In this document: positions 16,417 through 24,451 of the stretch, piece by piece | How positions within the stretch are numbered: the first letter of the stretch is position 1 | How the letters are laid out: the number at the start of each line of letters is the position of its first letter | NCBI RefSeq assembly: GCF_017877355.1 | Contig: NZ_JAGIPR010000008.1 | Location: forward strand, 62,001-126,000 | DNA length: 64,000 bases | Source of the DNA: Chryseobacterium jejuense | GTDB taxonomy: Bacteria > Bacteroidota > Bacteroidia > Flavobacteriales > Weeksellaceae | Reading direction: 5' to 3' | Position numbers and translations under genes: made by a program | The notes under the pieces: model-generated | The model's database searches: none | The model's input: only the letters and a program-made list of their open reading frames with translations | Told to the model about the DNA's origin: nothing

Positions 16417-17385
16417 ATGTCAAGAATTCTTACCGGCATTCAAGCCACCGGAACACCCCATCTTGGAAATTTATTAGGGGCCATTATTCCTGCTATTGAA
16501 CTTTCTAAGCAGGAAGGAAATGAATCATTTTTATTTATTGCGAATCTTCATACGCTTACGCAGATTAAAGATGCGCAGACTTTAAGACAAAATACCTACG
16601 AGATTGCTGCGGCTTGGCTTGCTTGTGGATTAGATACCGAAAAAACATTTTTCTACAGACAAAGTGATATCGCTGAAACCTGTGAACTATCTTGGCATTT
16701 ATCATGTTTTTTTCCTTATCAAAGATTAACATTAGCGCATTCTTTTAAGGATAAAGCTGACAGGCTTCAGGATGTAAATGCTGGGCTGTTTACCTACCCT
16801 ATTTTGATGGCTGCTGATATTTTATTATATGATGCAGAGATTGTTCCTGTTGGAAAAGATCAGCTTCAGCATTTGGAAATCGCAAGAGATGTCGCTTCAA
16901 GATTCAACAATCAGATGGGTGAGGTTTTTGTACTGCCGCAATCTGAACTTCAGGAAGACACGAAATATGTTCCGGGAACTGATGGTCGTAAAATGTCTAA
17001 ATCCATGGGAAATATCATCAACATCTTCTTACCCGAAAAAGAATTGAAGAAACAGGTAATGAGTATTGAGTCTGATTCTAAATCTTTAGAAGAACCTAAG
17101 GATCCTGCAACAGATAAAACATTCCAGATTTATGAGCTTATTGCTAAGCCTGAGCAGACTGAGGAATTAAGAGCTAAATATTTAGCGGGTAACTTTGGAT
17201 ATGGTCACGCGAAAAAAGAGCTATTAGAGCTTATTTTAACTCGTTTTGAGAAGGAAAGAGAAACGTTCAATTATTATATGAACAATCTTGATGAATTGGA
17301 GGCTAAGCTTCAGGAAGGTGCGGCAAAAACAAAACCAATTGCTCTGGCAACGCTGAAAAGAGTAAGAACAAGCTTGGGATATTAA
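16417..17385 (+). CDS. trpS: Tryptophan--tRNA ligase
   Basis: A class I synthetase of 322 residues. The HIGH-like motif is PHLGN at 14-18 in GIQATGTPHLGN, and KMSKS is at 192-196. The length fits bacterial TrpRS. It charges tRNA-Trp. It has its own -7 elements and ends at a strong bidirectional terminator. Confidence 0.97.
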   Translation: MSRILTGIQATGTPHLGNLLGAIIPAIELSKQEGNESFLFIANLHTLTQIKDAQTLRQNTYEIAAAWLACGLDTEKTFFYRQSDIAETCELSWHLSCFFPYQRLTLAHSFKDKADRLQDVNAGLFTYPILMAADILLYDAEIVPVGKDQLQHLEIARDVASRFNNQMGEVFVLPQSELQEDTKYVPGTDGRKMSKSMGNIINIFLPEKELKKQVMSIESDSKSLEEPKDPATDKTFQIYELIAKPEQTEELRAKYLAGNFGYGHAKKELLELILTRFEKERETFNYYMNNLDELEAKLQEGAAKTKPIALATLKRVRTSLGY

Positions 17386-17406
17386 TTCTAAACTTTAGAT
17401 ATAAGA

Positions 17407-17445
17407 AATTGGCTGTCTCAAAATTGAGGCAGCCAATTATTTTTT
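17407..17445. terminator. Bidirectional terminator after trpS
   Basis: AATTGGCTG at 17407-17415 pairs with CAGCCAATT at 17430-17438, followed by a T-run. It serves trpS and the convergent histidine kinase gene. Confidence 0.85.
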
Positions 17446-17460
17446 AATAGGTTAAATATT

Positions 17461-18744
17461 TTAAATTTTATTTTTTGTAAGAATGAAATAGTGCATTTGA
17501 TCTTCAAACTCATACGTAATATCCCAACCCGGATATTGCTTGATGATCGTTTTAATAATAGATAATCCTAAACCGGTAGAGGTATGGTCAGAGCCCTGTT
17601 TATAAAAACGGTTAAAAATTCTGGATTTATCCAGCGGAACCTGCCTTCCACTATTTTGAAAAATAATCCTGTTGTTCTCAATAAAAATATTTAAAGTTCC
17701 TTCCTCGTTATTGTATTTAACGGCATTTTTAAGCAGGTTAGACAATAAAATATCTGCAAGATCCTGATTAACGTTTGCTTTAAATACTCCTTTCTCAATA
17801 ATATTAACTTCTACATTTTTAAAGGCGATAAAGTCTTCATAATTCTCTACGAGCTTATTGACCATCACATTAAAATCAACATCTGATATTGCATTAAACT
17901 GACTGTTCTCAATCTTAGAAAGCATTAACAGAGATTTATTTAATCCTACCATTCTTCTCAGATCGTTTTTAACTTCCGTGAGAAAGGTCAGATTCTTTTT
18001 ATCAAGATTATCATTCTGAATCAGAAGATCTATTTTATTAATAACGATTGCCAGTGGTGTCTGAAGCTCATGAGAAGCATTTTCGATAAACTGTTTCTGC
18101 TGGTAGAATACAAGTTCATTACGATCAATCATCTCATTGATTTCCACATTCAGTTCCTCAAATTCTTTGATGGAATAGTTCTGTTCTGCCTGAGAAAAAG
18201 GAATTCCAAACTGGTATTTCTTCAATTTATCCAGAATTAAATAGAACGGGCGCATTGCTTTATTCAGCAGATAACTGTTAACAGCAACAATACTTACCAC
18301 CAAAAGAATATAAAGAACAATTAAAGCCGTTGTAAGATCATAAATCAGTTCATCTTCTTCTACCGTTGAAGTCCTGATGACAAGCCTCTGATGACTTTTA
18401 TACTGATCGATAAAATCGGCTTCCAATACACGGTAAGGCTGGTCTTTATCGTCATACTCCATATAATACATCTTATTATAGAGTCTGCTTTTGTTCTTGT
18501 ATTCTGCAGCAGTTATCGGCATAATCTTAAATTCGTTGAATCCAAAATCATTGTTCTTTAGCAGCTGCGGATTAAGATATACCGCTTTGATAATCTGTAT
18601 CTTTCTATCCTTCAATCCATCATCTACATTATCGTGCACCTCATCTAGAATATAGGCATAGAAGAGCCCGGCCCAGACTGCTATAATCAGCAACAGGATC
18701 ATGATAAGGTATTTTATCGTATAATATTTTAATGAAACCTTCAT
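17461..18744 (-). CDS. Sensor histidine kinase (OmpR-partner type)
   Basis: A 427-residue kinase with membrane helices at about 11-31 and 139-160 and a roughly 107-residue periplasmic sensor between. The phosphoacceptor is H225 in ENASHELQTP. The N box NLLKNAVKYN and G box GLGLSIIKTI are present. Its ATG overlaps the response-regulator stop (ATGA), so the two are translated together. The ligand is unknown. No HAMP motif is obvious between helix 2 and the H box, although the spacing would allow one. Confidence 0.93.
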   Translation of the reverse strand: MKVSLKYYTIKYLIMILLLIIAVWAGLFYAYILDEVHDNVDDGLKDRKIQIIKAVYLNPQLLKNNDFGFNEFKIMPITAAEYKNKSRLYNKMYYMEYDDKDQPYRVLEADFIDQYKSHQRLVIRTSTVEEDELIYDLTTALIVLYILLVVSIVAVNSYLLNKAMRPFYLILDKLKKYQFGIPFSQAEQNYSIKEFEELNVEINEMIDRNELVFYQQKQFIENASHELQTPLAIVINKIDLLIQNDNLDKKNLTFLTEVKNDLRRMVGLNKSLLMLSKIENSQFNAISDVDFNVMVNKLVENYEDFIAFKNVEVNIIEKGVFKANVNQDLADILLSNLLKNAVKYNNEEGTLNIFIENNRIIFQNSGRQVPLDKSRIFNRFYKQGSDHTSTGLGLSIIKTIIKQYPGWDITYEFEDQMHYFILTKNKI

Positions 18745-19415
18745 CAGACGAATTTATATCCTATCCCGTAAACAGCCTGAAAATCTGCCTCAGCATGAAG
18801 TGTTTTCAGTTTTTTACGAAGATTTTTAATTTGTGAATAAATAAAATCAAGACTGTCTGCCTGATCGATATAATCTCCCCAGATAGCTTCTGCCAATGTT
18901 GTTTTCTGCAAAGTTTTTTCCGGATGAATAACAAAGTAGTACAAAAGATCATATTCCTTACGGTTAAGTACCAATTCCTCATTTCCCACTTTTACATTTC
19001 TGTTTTCAGGATCAATACTGATATTTTTATACCTGATGACATTCTCTCCATCCTGATTCTTTCTTCTTATCACAGATCTGATTCTCGCCATCAGTTCTGC
19101 AAGGTGAAATGGCTTCGCCAGATAATCATCAGCTCCTATTTCCAGCCCTGTTACCTTATCATCCACTGAATCCTTGGCCGAAAGGATAATTACAGGATCT
19201 TTTTTATGCATTTGCTTGATTTCCCTCAACAGATCTATACCATTGCCGTCCGGCAGCATAATATCCAGAAGAATACAGTCATATTCATAGGAAATAATCT
19301 TTTCCAGTCCGTCACTGTAATTTTCTGCATATTCTACAATGAAGTGCTCTGCTTCCAGAAATTTCTGCACAGTATCCCTTAGGTCCGGTTCATCTTCTAC
19401 TATTAAAATCTTCAT
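18744..19415 (-). CDS. OmpR/PhoB-family response regulator
   Basis: A 223-residue regulator. The receiver domain has the acidic pair E7-D8, phosphorylation site D51 (LLDIMLPDG) and a lysine in LSAKDS. The C-terminal winged-helix DNA-binding domain spans about 125-222, with the typical RKEYDLLYYF and IYSQIKNLRKKL. It pairs with the overlapping kinase gene. A PepSY-like gene and its broken relative lie upstream, a frequent neighbour of such systems in this phylum. Confidence 0.94.
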   Translation of the reverse strand: MKILIVEDEPDLRDTVQKFLEAEHFIVEYAENYSDGLEKIISYEYDCILLDIMLPDGNGIDLLREIKQMHKKDPVIILSAKDSVDDKVTGLEIGADDYLAKPFHLAELMARIRSVIRRKNQDGENVIRYKNISIDPENRNVKVGNEELVLNRKEYDLLYYFVIHPEKTLQKTTLAEAIWGDYIDQADSLDFIYSQIKNLRKKLKTLHAEADFQAVYGIGYKFV

Positions 19416-19442
19416 AGGGTGTTCTGCTTGGATATCTTATAT

Positions 19443-19450
19443 CAAATATA
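19443..19450 (-). promoter_or_regulatory. -7 element of the two-component operon
   Basis: TATATTTG on the minus strand matches TAnnTTTG, 28 bp before the regulator ATG. No TTG is at the expected distance. Confidence 0.45.
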
Positions 19451-19462
19451 TGAAATTATAAG

Positions 19463-19577
19463 GTTGGAAGCTGGAAGAGGGAGGCTGGAAGTTACTTTTG
19501 CACCACCTACAACTATCCGTCTCTAAGTGGCAAACAATTTCAAAATCGTCCTATACAACTTCCCACTCCCGGCTTAC
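19463..19577. repeat. Imperfect repeat rich in GGAAGCTGGAAG / CTTCCCACTCCC
   Basis: GGTTGGAAGCTGGAAG and GGCTGGAAGTTAC near 19463-19493 face AACTTCCCACTCCCGGC at 19558-19574, giving a loose inverted arrangement. It fills the spacer between the regulator and the PepSY-like pseudogene. Confidence 0.4.
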
Positions 19578-19589
19578 TTACTTTAAAAA

Positions 19590-19803
19590 TTAATTCTTTT
19601 TTACGTACCGCCCATCTTCATCAAAGATCAAACATAGACCATTCATCAGGTGAATCTTATAGGTATTATACTTTTTCTCCATAGAATCAATCACACTTGC
19701 ACGGATGGTGCTTGGTCATAAAAGACACAATATTCTTTCTAATCTTAGCAGAAGAAGCTTTTCTTCCGTTACTGTTTATTAAACTCCAGTTGACCCTAAT
19801 CAT
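19590..19803 (-). pseudogene. Frameshifted PepSY-like protein remnant
   Basis: The minus strand from the ATG at 19803 reads through AKIRKNIVSFMTKHHP and then hits a TGA. Dropping one base near 19701 restores a frame that continues ASVIDSMEKKYNTYKIHLMN and ends GRYVKKN at the TAA at 19590. The pattern NGL-x4-FD-x-G resembles the C-terminal repeat of the intact neighbour at 19832-20281. The total length of 214 nt is one more than a multiple of three. No signal peptide is present. It is a decayed duplicate unless the extra base is a sequencing error. Confidence 0.65.
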
Positions 19804-19831
19804 AAAACTTTATTGTTAATCTTAATTAGGT

Positions 19832-20281
19832 TTAGTCATCAATTTTTTTAAAATTCCCATTTCGGTCGAACTCTAGTTCCAATCCGTTGGAAAGTTCTGC
19901 TTTATAAGACCATCTTTTCTTTTCGATCTTAACGATATATGTATTCGGGAAGTTTCTGCTGCTGTAATTTTTAATTGAGGCAGGAATAAAACCGTAAGGA
20001 ATTTTTTGATGATTACCATCTATTTCTTTCCAGTTTCCATTGCTATCAAATTCTGCCTTCATACCGTTATTCAAGTACACTTTATATTCATCAACACCAT
20101 AGATTTCTCTGTCTTCAATAGCAGATGAAACTGGGATTCCTTTAAAATGGCCTGCAAGAAAAGTTTTAGCAGCCTTAGGTAAATGATTAGGACTAATCGC
20201 TCTGTCCTGTGCTGAAACCAGGCCTCCAATCAATAAGAAAATTAAAATAAATACACCTGTGATTTTCTTTACATTTTTCAT
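19832..20281 (-). CDS. Secreted PepSY-like (BLIP-like) protein
   Basis: A 149-residue protein with a signal peptide (cleavage near VSAQ-DR, residue 25). The mature part has two homologous units ending EYKVYLNNGMKAEFDSNGNW and then a similar YKAELSNGLELEFDRNGNF about 60 residues later, the pattern of Bacteroidetes PepSY-like domains. Such proteins are periplasmic; binding or inhibition roles have been suggested but are not established here. It is near a two-component pair that may control it. Confidence 0.85.
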   Translation of the reverse strand: MKNVKKITGVFILIFLLIGGLVSAQDRAISPNHLPKAAKTFLAGHFKGIPVSSAIEDREIYGVDEYKVYLNNGMKAEFDSNGNWKEIDGNHQKIPYGFIPASIKNYSSRNFPNTYIVKIEKKRWSYKAELSNGLELEFDRNGNFKKIDD

Positions 20282-20441
20282 AATATTAAATTTTTCTGTT
20301 ATTATTATGAAGCAAAGTTCCCAATCAATTTGGGAAAGAATTAGGAAAAACTTAAAATAGTAAAGATCAAGGAAGTAAATAATGAGTAAAAATAAACCAT
20401 TAAGATAGAGATAAGTTATTAAGAGAATTAAGTGGGGTCTG

Positions 20442-20473
20442 TTGAGATTGCTTCGCCTTCGGCTCGCAATGAC
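20442..20473. repeat. Hairpin repeat TTGAGATTGCTTCG...CTCGCAATGACA
   Basis: A compact palindrome in which TTGCTTCGCC pairs with GGCTCGCAA. The end TGTCATTG on the opposite strand resembles the arms of the repeats at 20556-20630 and 38679-38776. It lies in the 392-bp gene-free stretch 20282-20673. Confidence 0.55.
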
Positions 20474-20555
20474 AGTTGTCTTGATCGTCTTAATAGCTTC
20501 AATAGCCTTAATGGTTCAATAAAATATTAGATACTTACATACAATTTTAAACTAT

Positions 20556-20630
20556 TGTCATTCTGACGAAGGAAGAATCTCAACATATAACTTAGATTCT
20601 TCATTTCACTACGTTACATTCAGAATGACA
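20556..20630. repeat. Palindromic repeat TGTCATTCTGA...TCAGAATGACA
   Basis: TGTCATTCTGA at 20556-20566 is exactly complementary to TCAGAATGACA at 20620-20630, and inner AGAATCT/AGATTCT arms extend the hairpin. A second copy lies at 38679-38776. Confidence 0.75.
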
Positions 20631-20673
20631 GAATATAGTATCCTAATTTTAAATTGTATAAACTTACCAAAGA

Positions 20674-21369
20674 TTATAAGTATTCTTTAATCTGTTGAAG
20701 ATGGGTAATTGATTTTAATCCGGTTTCTTTTTTGTCTTCCTTGTAAACATCAAAGAAGATGGTATCCATTCCGAAATCTCTTCCTCCTATAGCATCAGCG
20801 ATCCAGTCATCACCAATCATGATACTTTCTTCTTTCTTCGCTTCAGAAAGCCCAAGAGAATATTCAAAAATCTTAGGATTCGGTTTTCTTACTCCCACCG
20901 CATCTGCACTGGTAATGGTTTCAAAATAAGGTGCAATTCCGGATAAGGTACATTTTCTTTCTGTGACTTCCTGGAAGCCATTAGAAATAATATGAAGTTT
21001 ATAATTCTTCGACTTCAGATATTCAAGAACATCTTCAGCCCCTTCCACCAATTCATTATGACTTACAATATTATCTAAGAAGTTCTCTTCAAAATAAAGG
21101 GATAGTTCTTTATTGTCTACTCCAAAATGCATGAAGGAGTCATAAAAACGGTGTTCTCTCAAATACTCTTTGCCTATAATTCCATCTCTGATTTTTTCCC
21201 ATAATTCTTCATTAATATCATGGTAAACCGCATGAAACTCTTCAAAGTCGATGTTATACTTCGAATTAATTTCCTGCTTTTCGAAAAGTTCTTTGATGGT
21301 TAGATAGGCATTTCTGCGATGATCCCAGAGCGTATTGTCCAGGTCAAAAAAAACATGCTGCATTTTCAT
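20674..21369 (-). CDS. HAD-family hydrolase, YjjG-type nucleotidase
   Basis: A protein of about 231 residues with the HAD motifs: the nucleophile motif FFDLDNTLWD at the N-terminus, IISNGF as motif II, a lysine in VRKPNPKIFE, and IGDDWIADAIGG as motif IV. The helical cap and length fit the YjjG-type pyrimidine nucleotidases that remove non-canonical nucleotides. I start at the ATG at 21369; an earlier frame begins at TTG. A 44-codon gene lies 20 bp upstream on the same strand. Confidence 0.85.
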   Translation of the reverse strand: MKMQHVFFDLDNTLWDHRRNAYLTIKELFEKQEINSKYNIDFEEFHAVYHDINEELWEKIRDGIIGKEYLREHRFYDSFMHFGVDNKELSLYFEENFLDNIVSHNELVEGAEDVLEYLKSKNYKLHIISNGFQEVTERKCTLSGIAPYFETITSADAVGVRKPNPKIFEYSLGLSEAKKEESIMIGDDWIADAIGGRDFGMDTIFFDVYKEDKKETGLKSITHLQQIKEYL

Positions 21370-21389
21370 ACAGCACAAAGTTAATAATT

Positions 21390-21524
21390 TTAATTTTTTG
21401 TAATAGGATAATTTTTGCTCTTGCTTTTCACAATTTCAAGGCTTTTAGAAAAATTGAGCAGAAAATCGATGGTTTGTTTTTTAGGTTTCAAAGTTTTCAC
21501 TTTTAAGGAGTCATTTTTTTTCAT
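21390..21524 (-). CDS. Small 44-residue lysine-rich protein, unknown
   Basis: An ATG at 21524 on the minus strand opens a 44-codon frame starting MKKNDSLKVKTLKPKKQTID and ending SKNYPITKN, stop at 21390. It fits exactly between the sigma-factor stop (48 bp upstream) and the HAD gene (20 bp downstream) and is preceded by AAGGAAAAC about 12 nt before the ATG. It is strongly basic with a short amphipathic middle (IDFLLNFSKSLEIV). The fit suggests a real gene in the same transcript; no function can be assigned. Confidence 0.55.
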   Translation of the reverse strand: MKKNDSLKVKTLKPKKQTIDFLLNFSKSLEIVKSKSKNYPITKN

Positions 21525-21572
21525 AAGCGAAGTATGTTTTCCTTAAAAACGTGAAATTCTACAAAATATTAT

Positions 21573-22163
21573 TTATCTGGTTAATATTATATTATTTTCA
21601 TCCATGATTTTTCTCAGGTTTATTAACGCGTATCTTACTCTTCCTAATGTGGTATTAATACTCATATCGGTATGATCAGCAATCTCCTTAAAGCTTAATC
21701 CGTCAAAGAATCTTAATTTGATTACTTCCTGCTGGTTCAATGGAAGAAATTGCAGCATTCTCAACAGATCTTCCTGAATCTGATTAGTCACCAACTGATC
21801 TTCAATATTTTCAGATGGCTCTCTGATCAAATCAAAAATAGAATATTCATCGGTTTCAAAAGTAGTCTCTGAAACTTTGATATTCTTAGATTTTGATCTG
21901 AAATGATCGATGATAAGGTTGTGGGAGATTCTTTTGGCCCAAAGGATAAATTTACCCTCTTCGTTGTAACGTCCTTCTTTTAGCATTACAATGATTTTCA
22001 TGAATGTATCCTGAAAGATATCATTGGCTAAATCTTCATCATTAATTTTGTAAAAAATGAATGTAAACAGTTCTCTCTGATGGCGATGAATAAGGGTTGA
22101 CAATGCGCCCTCGTCACCTTTCTGGTAAAGCGAAATTAGTAAACTATCCGATTTTGATTTCAT
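21573..22163 (-). CDS. ECF-type RNA polymerase sigma factor
   Basis: A 196-residue sigma-70 family protein. Region 2 includes RELFTFIFYKINDEDLANDI and the -10-contacting DTFMKIIV and FILWAKRISHNLIIDHFR. Region 4 includes LPLNQQEVIKLRFFDGLSFK and the helix-turn-helix EIADHTDMSINTTLGRVRYA. I start at the ATG at 22163 (MKSKSDSLL); a longer frame to 22277 adds 38 residues unlike any sigma N-terminus. No anti-sigma gene is adjacent. It acts in the cytoplasm with core polymerase; its regulon is unknown. Confidence 0.9.
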   Translation of the reverse strand: MKSKSDSLLISLYQKGDEGALSTLIHRHQRELFTFIFYKINDEDLANDIFQDTFMKIIVMLKEGRYNEEGKFILWAKRISHNLIIDHFRSKSKNIKVSETTFETDEYSIFDLIREPSENIEDQLVTNQIQEDLLRMLQFLPLNQQEVIKLRFFDGLSFKEIADHTDMSINTTLGRVRYALINLRKIMDENNIILTR

Positions 22164-22357
22164 AACTCTTCTCAATATAATATTTGCAGCCCAGCTATCG
22201 CCCAGATACATTATCTGGTTTTTGCTGTATATACAAAACAGTTCTTCAGAGTAGAGTCTCGTCGATAGGTGGTACAATTATATTATGGCGTAAATATAAT
22301 GATTTTTTAATAACTGTTAAGCAATTATTAAATTTTCGCTATAAAATTTAAAAAAAA

Positions 22358-22849
22358 TCATTTAAACATATCATGAATGAATACAGTAGGGATATTTAGT
22401 GTAAAATTAATATTCAACCCTTTCATTTCTTTTCCGTTTATTCGGGTATCTCCAATAGGGAAAGCATAGCCTCCGGTAAGATCAAGCATCCCAAATAAGG
22501 TAACACCTATTTTTGGGGCAATATATTTATTGGTTCCTTCTGCTCCCACTAAAAAGTAATAGGAGTGATAGAAATCCACATTCTTTTCAAAATTAAGTAA
22601 AACATCTGCCTGCAGCTTCGGCATGATGGCAAATTTCGAGTCTGCTGTGCCCATTAAGGCAGAACCACCCAATCTGTAAATTACATCATCATTTTTAAGA
22701 AAAAGCAGCTTCCCGCCAACTTCTCCAAAACTTTGATTCTGATAGGTATATCCTACACTAATCATTTTATGCATGGTGTATTGGGCTTTTACCAATGTAC
22801 TCAGCAAAAACAGGGATAGAATGGCAGCTGCAGTTCGAAAATTCATCAT
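22358..22849 (-). CDS. Secreted outer-membrane-like protein, unknown function
   Basis: A 163-residue protein with a signal peptide (cleavage near VKAQ-YT, about residue 22). The rest alternates hydrophobic and polar residues with many glycines and aromatics (SVGYTYQNQSFGEVGGKLLF), which suggests a small beta-barrel of about eight strands. No specific family is recognised. It lies downstream of metK on the same strand but after a terminator. Confidence 0.7.
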   Translation of the reverse strand: MMNFRTAAAILSLFLLSTLVKAQYTMHKMISVGYTYQNQSFGEVGGKLLFLKNDDVIYRLGGSALMGTADSKFAIMPKLQADVLLNFEKNVDFYHSYYFLVGAEGTNKYIAPKIGVTLFGMLDLTGGYAFPIGDTRINGKEMKGLNINFTLNIPTVFIHDMFK

Positions 22850-22876
22850 CTCTCAATTTATTAAGGTGTAAAATTA

Positions 22877-22912
22877 AAAAAAACTGCCATACCGGAAGGT
22901 AAAGCAGTTCAT
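22877..22912 (-). terminator. Terminator of metK
   Basis: On the minus strand AACTGCTTTACC pairs with GGTATGGCAGTT and is followed by a run of T. It lies 23 bp after the metK stop. Confidence 0.75.
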
Positions 22913-22934
22913 AATATTTAGTCCGGAGAAAAAA

Positions 22935-24215
22935 TTAAATACCAAAAGCGGCTTTAATTTCGTCTACTTTATCTAGTTTTTCCCAAGTAAAGAACTCAAG
23001 GCCCTCCAATGTAAGCTCATTCTTGTGACCTCTGTTGAATGTTTTATCAGCTACATAGTGCTCTTTACCCATGTGTCCGTAAGAAGCCGTTTCCTGATAG
23101 ATAGGGTTTCTTAATTTTAAGTTCTGCTCAATAGCATAAGGTCTTAAATCAAAGATCGCAGACACTTTTTTAGCGATTTCCCCATCGTGAAGATCAACTT
23201 TTGCAGTTCCGTAAGTATTGATGTATAAACCACAAGGTTCAGCTACTCCAATTGCATAAGAAACCTGTACCAAAACTTCGTCAGCAACACCAGCTGCTAC
23301 AAGATTTTTAGCAATGTGTCTTGTTGCATACGCAGCACTTCTATCCACTTTTGATGGGTCTTTTCCAGAGAAAGCACCACCACCGTGAGCACCTTTACCA
23401 CCATAAGTATCAACGATAATTTTTCTACCTGTAAGACCTGTATCTCCGTGAGGACCACCAATTACGAATTTACCTGTAGGATTGATGTGATATTTGATCT
23501 GATCGTTGAATAAAGCTTTGATCTCTTCAGTCTGCTGAGCAACTACTCTTGGAACAAGGATATTCTTGATATCTTCACGGATCTTGTTCAACATTTCTTC
23601 TTCTGCTCCGAAGTCATCGTGCTGGGTAGAAACTACAATAGAATCAATTCTGATTGGTTTATGATCGTCAGAATATTCAATCGTTACCTGGCTTTTTGCA
23701 TCAGGACGTAAGTAAGTAATCTCTTTATTTTCTCTTCTGATCGCAGAAAGTTCTTTAAGGATAGTGTGCGCTAAATCCAAAGCAAGAGGCATATAGTTAG
23801 CAGTCTCGTTGGTAGCATACCCAAACATCATTCCCTGGTCACCAGCTCCCTGAGCGTTTGCTTTAGCTTCAAATGACTCATCATTTACCGCTCTGTCCAC
23901 ACCCTGGTTAATATCAGGAGACTGTTCGTGGATTGCAGAAATTACTCCACAAGAATCTCCATTGAACATGTATTCACCTTTTGTATAGCCAATTCCGTTG
24001 ATTACTTCTCTGGCAATCGTCTGAACATCAAGGTAAGCATCAGATTTTACTTCTCCTGCCAATACTACCTGTCCGGTAGTTACAAGAGTTTCACATGCTA
24101 CTTTTGAACTTTTATCGTATGCTAAGAAATGATCGATTAATGCATCGGAAATTTGGTCGGCAATTTTGTCCGGATGTCCTTCTGAAACTGATTCAGATGT
24201 AAATAAATAAGACAT
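22935..24215 (-). CDS. metK: S-adenosylmethionine synthetase
   Basis: A 426-residue enzyme that makes SAM from methionine and ATP. The N-terminal SEGHPDKIADQISDA and the GGKGAHGGGAFSGKDPSKVD loop are characteristic. The family usually has about 385-430 residues. It is transcribed from a near-consensus promoter through a SAM-II riboswitch, so SAM should repress it by feedback. A terminator follows. Confidence 0.97.
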   Translation of the reverse strand: MSYLFTSESVSEGHPDKIADQISDALIDHFLAYDKSSKVACETLVTTGQVVLAGEVKSDAYLDVQTIAREVINGIGYTKGEYMFNGDSCGVISAIHEQSPDINQGVDRAVNDESFEAKANAQGAGDQGMMFGYATNETANYMPLALDLAHTILKELSAIRRENKEITYLRPDAKSQVTIEYSDDHKPIRIDSIVVSTQHDDFGAEEEMLNKIREDIKNILVPRVVAQQTEEIKALFNDQIKYHINPTGKFVIGGPHGDTGLTGRKIIVDTYGGKGAHGGGAFSGKDPSKVDRSAAYATRHIAKNLVAAGVADEVLVQVSYAIGVAEPCGLYINTYGTAKVDLHDGEIAKKVSAIFDLRPYAIEQNLKLRNPIYQETASYGHMGKEHYVADKTFNRGHKNELTLEGLEFFTWEKLDKVDEIKAAFGI

Positions 24216-24290
24216 ATTATTCTTTGTTTTTTAGATTAAAAAATAGCTATGAAGAAAAATAAGAATAACAATTGCCTAGAAAAAAGAATA

Positions 24291-24343
24291 CTGTTTTAGC
24301 ATTTTTTTATAGAGGTTGCAATCAGGTCAAATTTTTCCTCGTT
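24291..24343 (-). promoter_or_regulatory. SAM-II riboswitch
   Basis: On the minus strand the order is GAGG (24340-24337), an A-rich loop with ATTTGACCTGATTGCAA, CCTC (24315-24312) pairing with GAGG, then TATAAAAAAATGCTAAAAC. This matches the SAM-II pseudoknot layout: P1 stem, loop with AUUUrA...AUUGCAA, then AUAAA...GCUAAAA, which pairs back into the loop. It lies just downstream of the predicted start of transcription and 76 nt before metK. No terminator hairpin is seen after it, so the mode of control is unclear. Confidence 0.85.
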
Positions 24344-24355
24344 CGTAAACGTCAG

Positions 24356-24386
24356 CAAATTTAAGCACTATTTTTGTAATACTCAA
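24356..24386 (-). promoter_or_regulatory. metK promoter
   Basis: On the minus strand TTG (24386-24384), a 20-bp spacer and TAAATTTG (24363-24356) match TTG-N17-23-TAnnTTTG. Transcription would start near 24349, at the edge of the riboswitch. Confidence 0.8.
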
Positions 24387-24451
24387 AATTTTTGTTTACT
24401 AATTATAATTTTCTTTAAATTAATGATTTATATCATTGTAAAGCCTCTTAA

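Noticed and set aside
22164..22277. Extra 38 residues before the sigma factor
   Set aside because: Sigma region 2 begins soon after the ATG at 22163, and the extra residues have no match to the family pattern.
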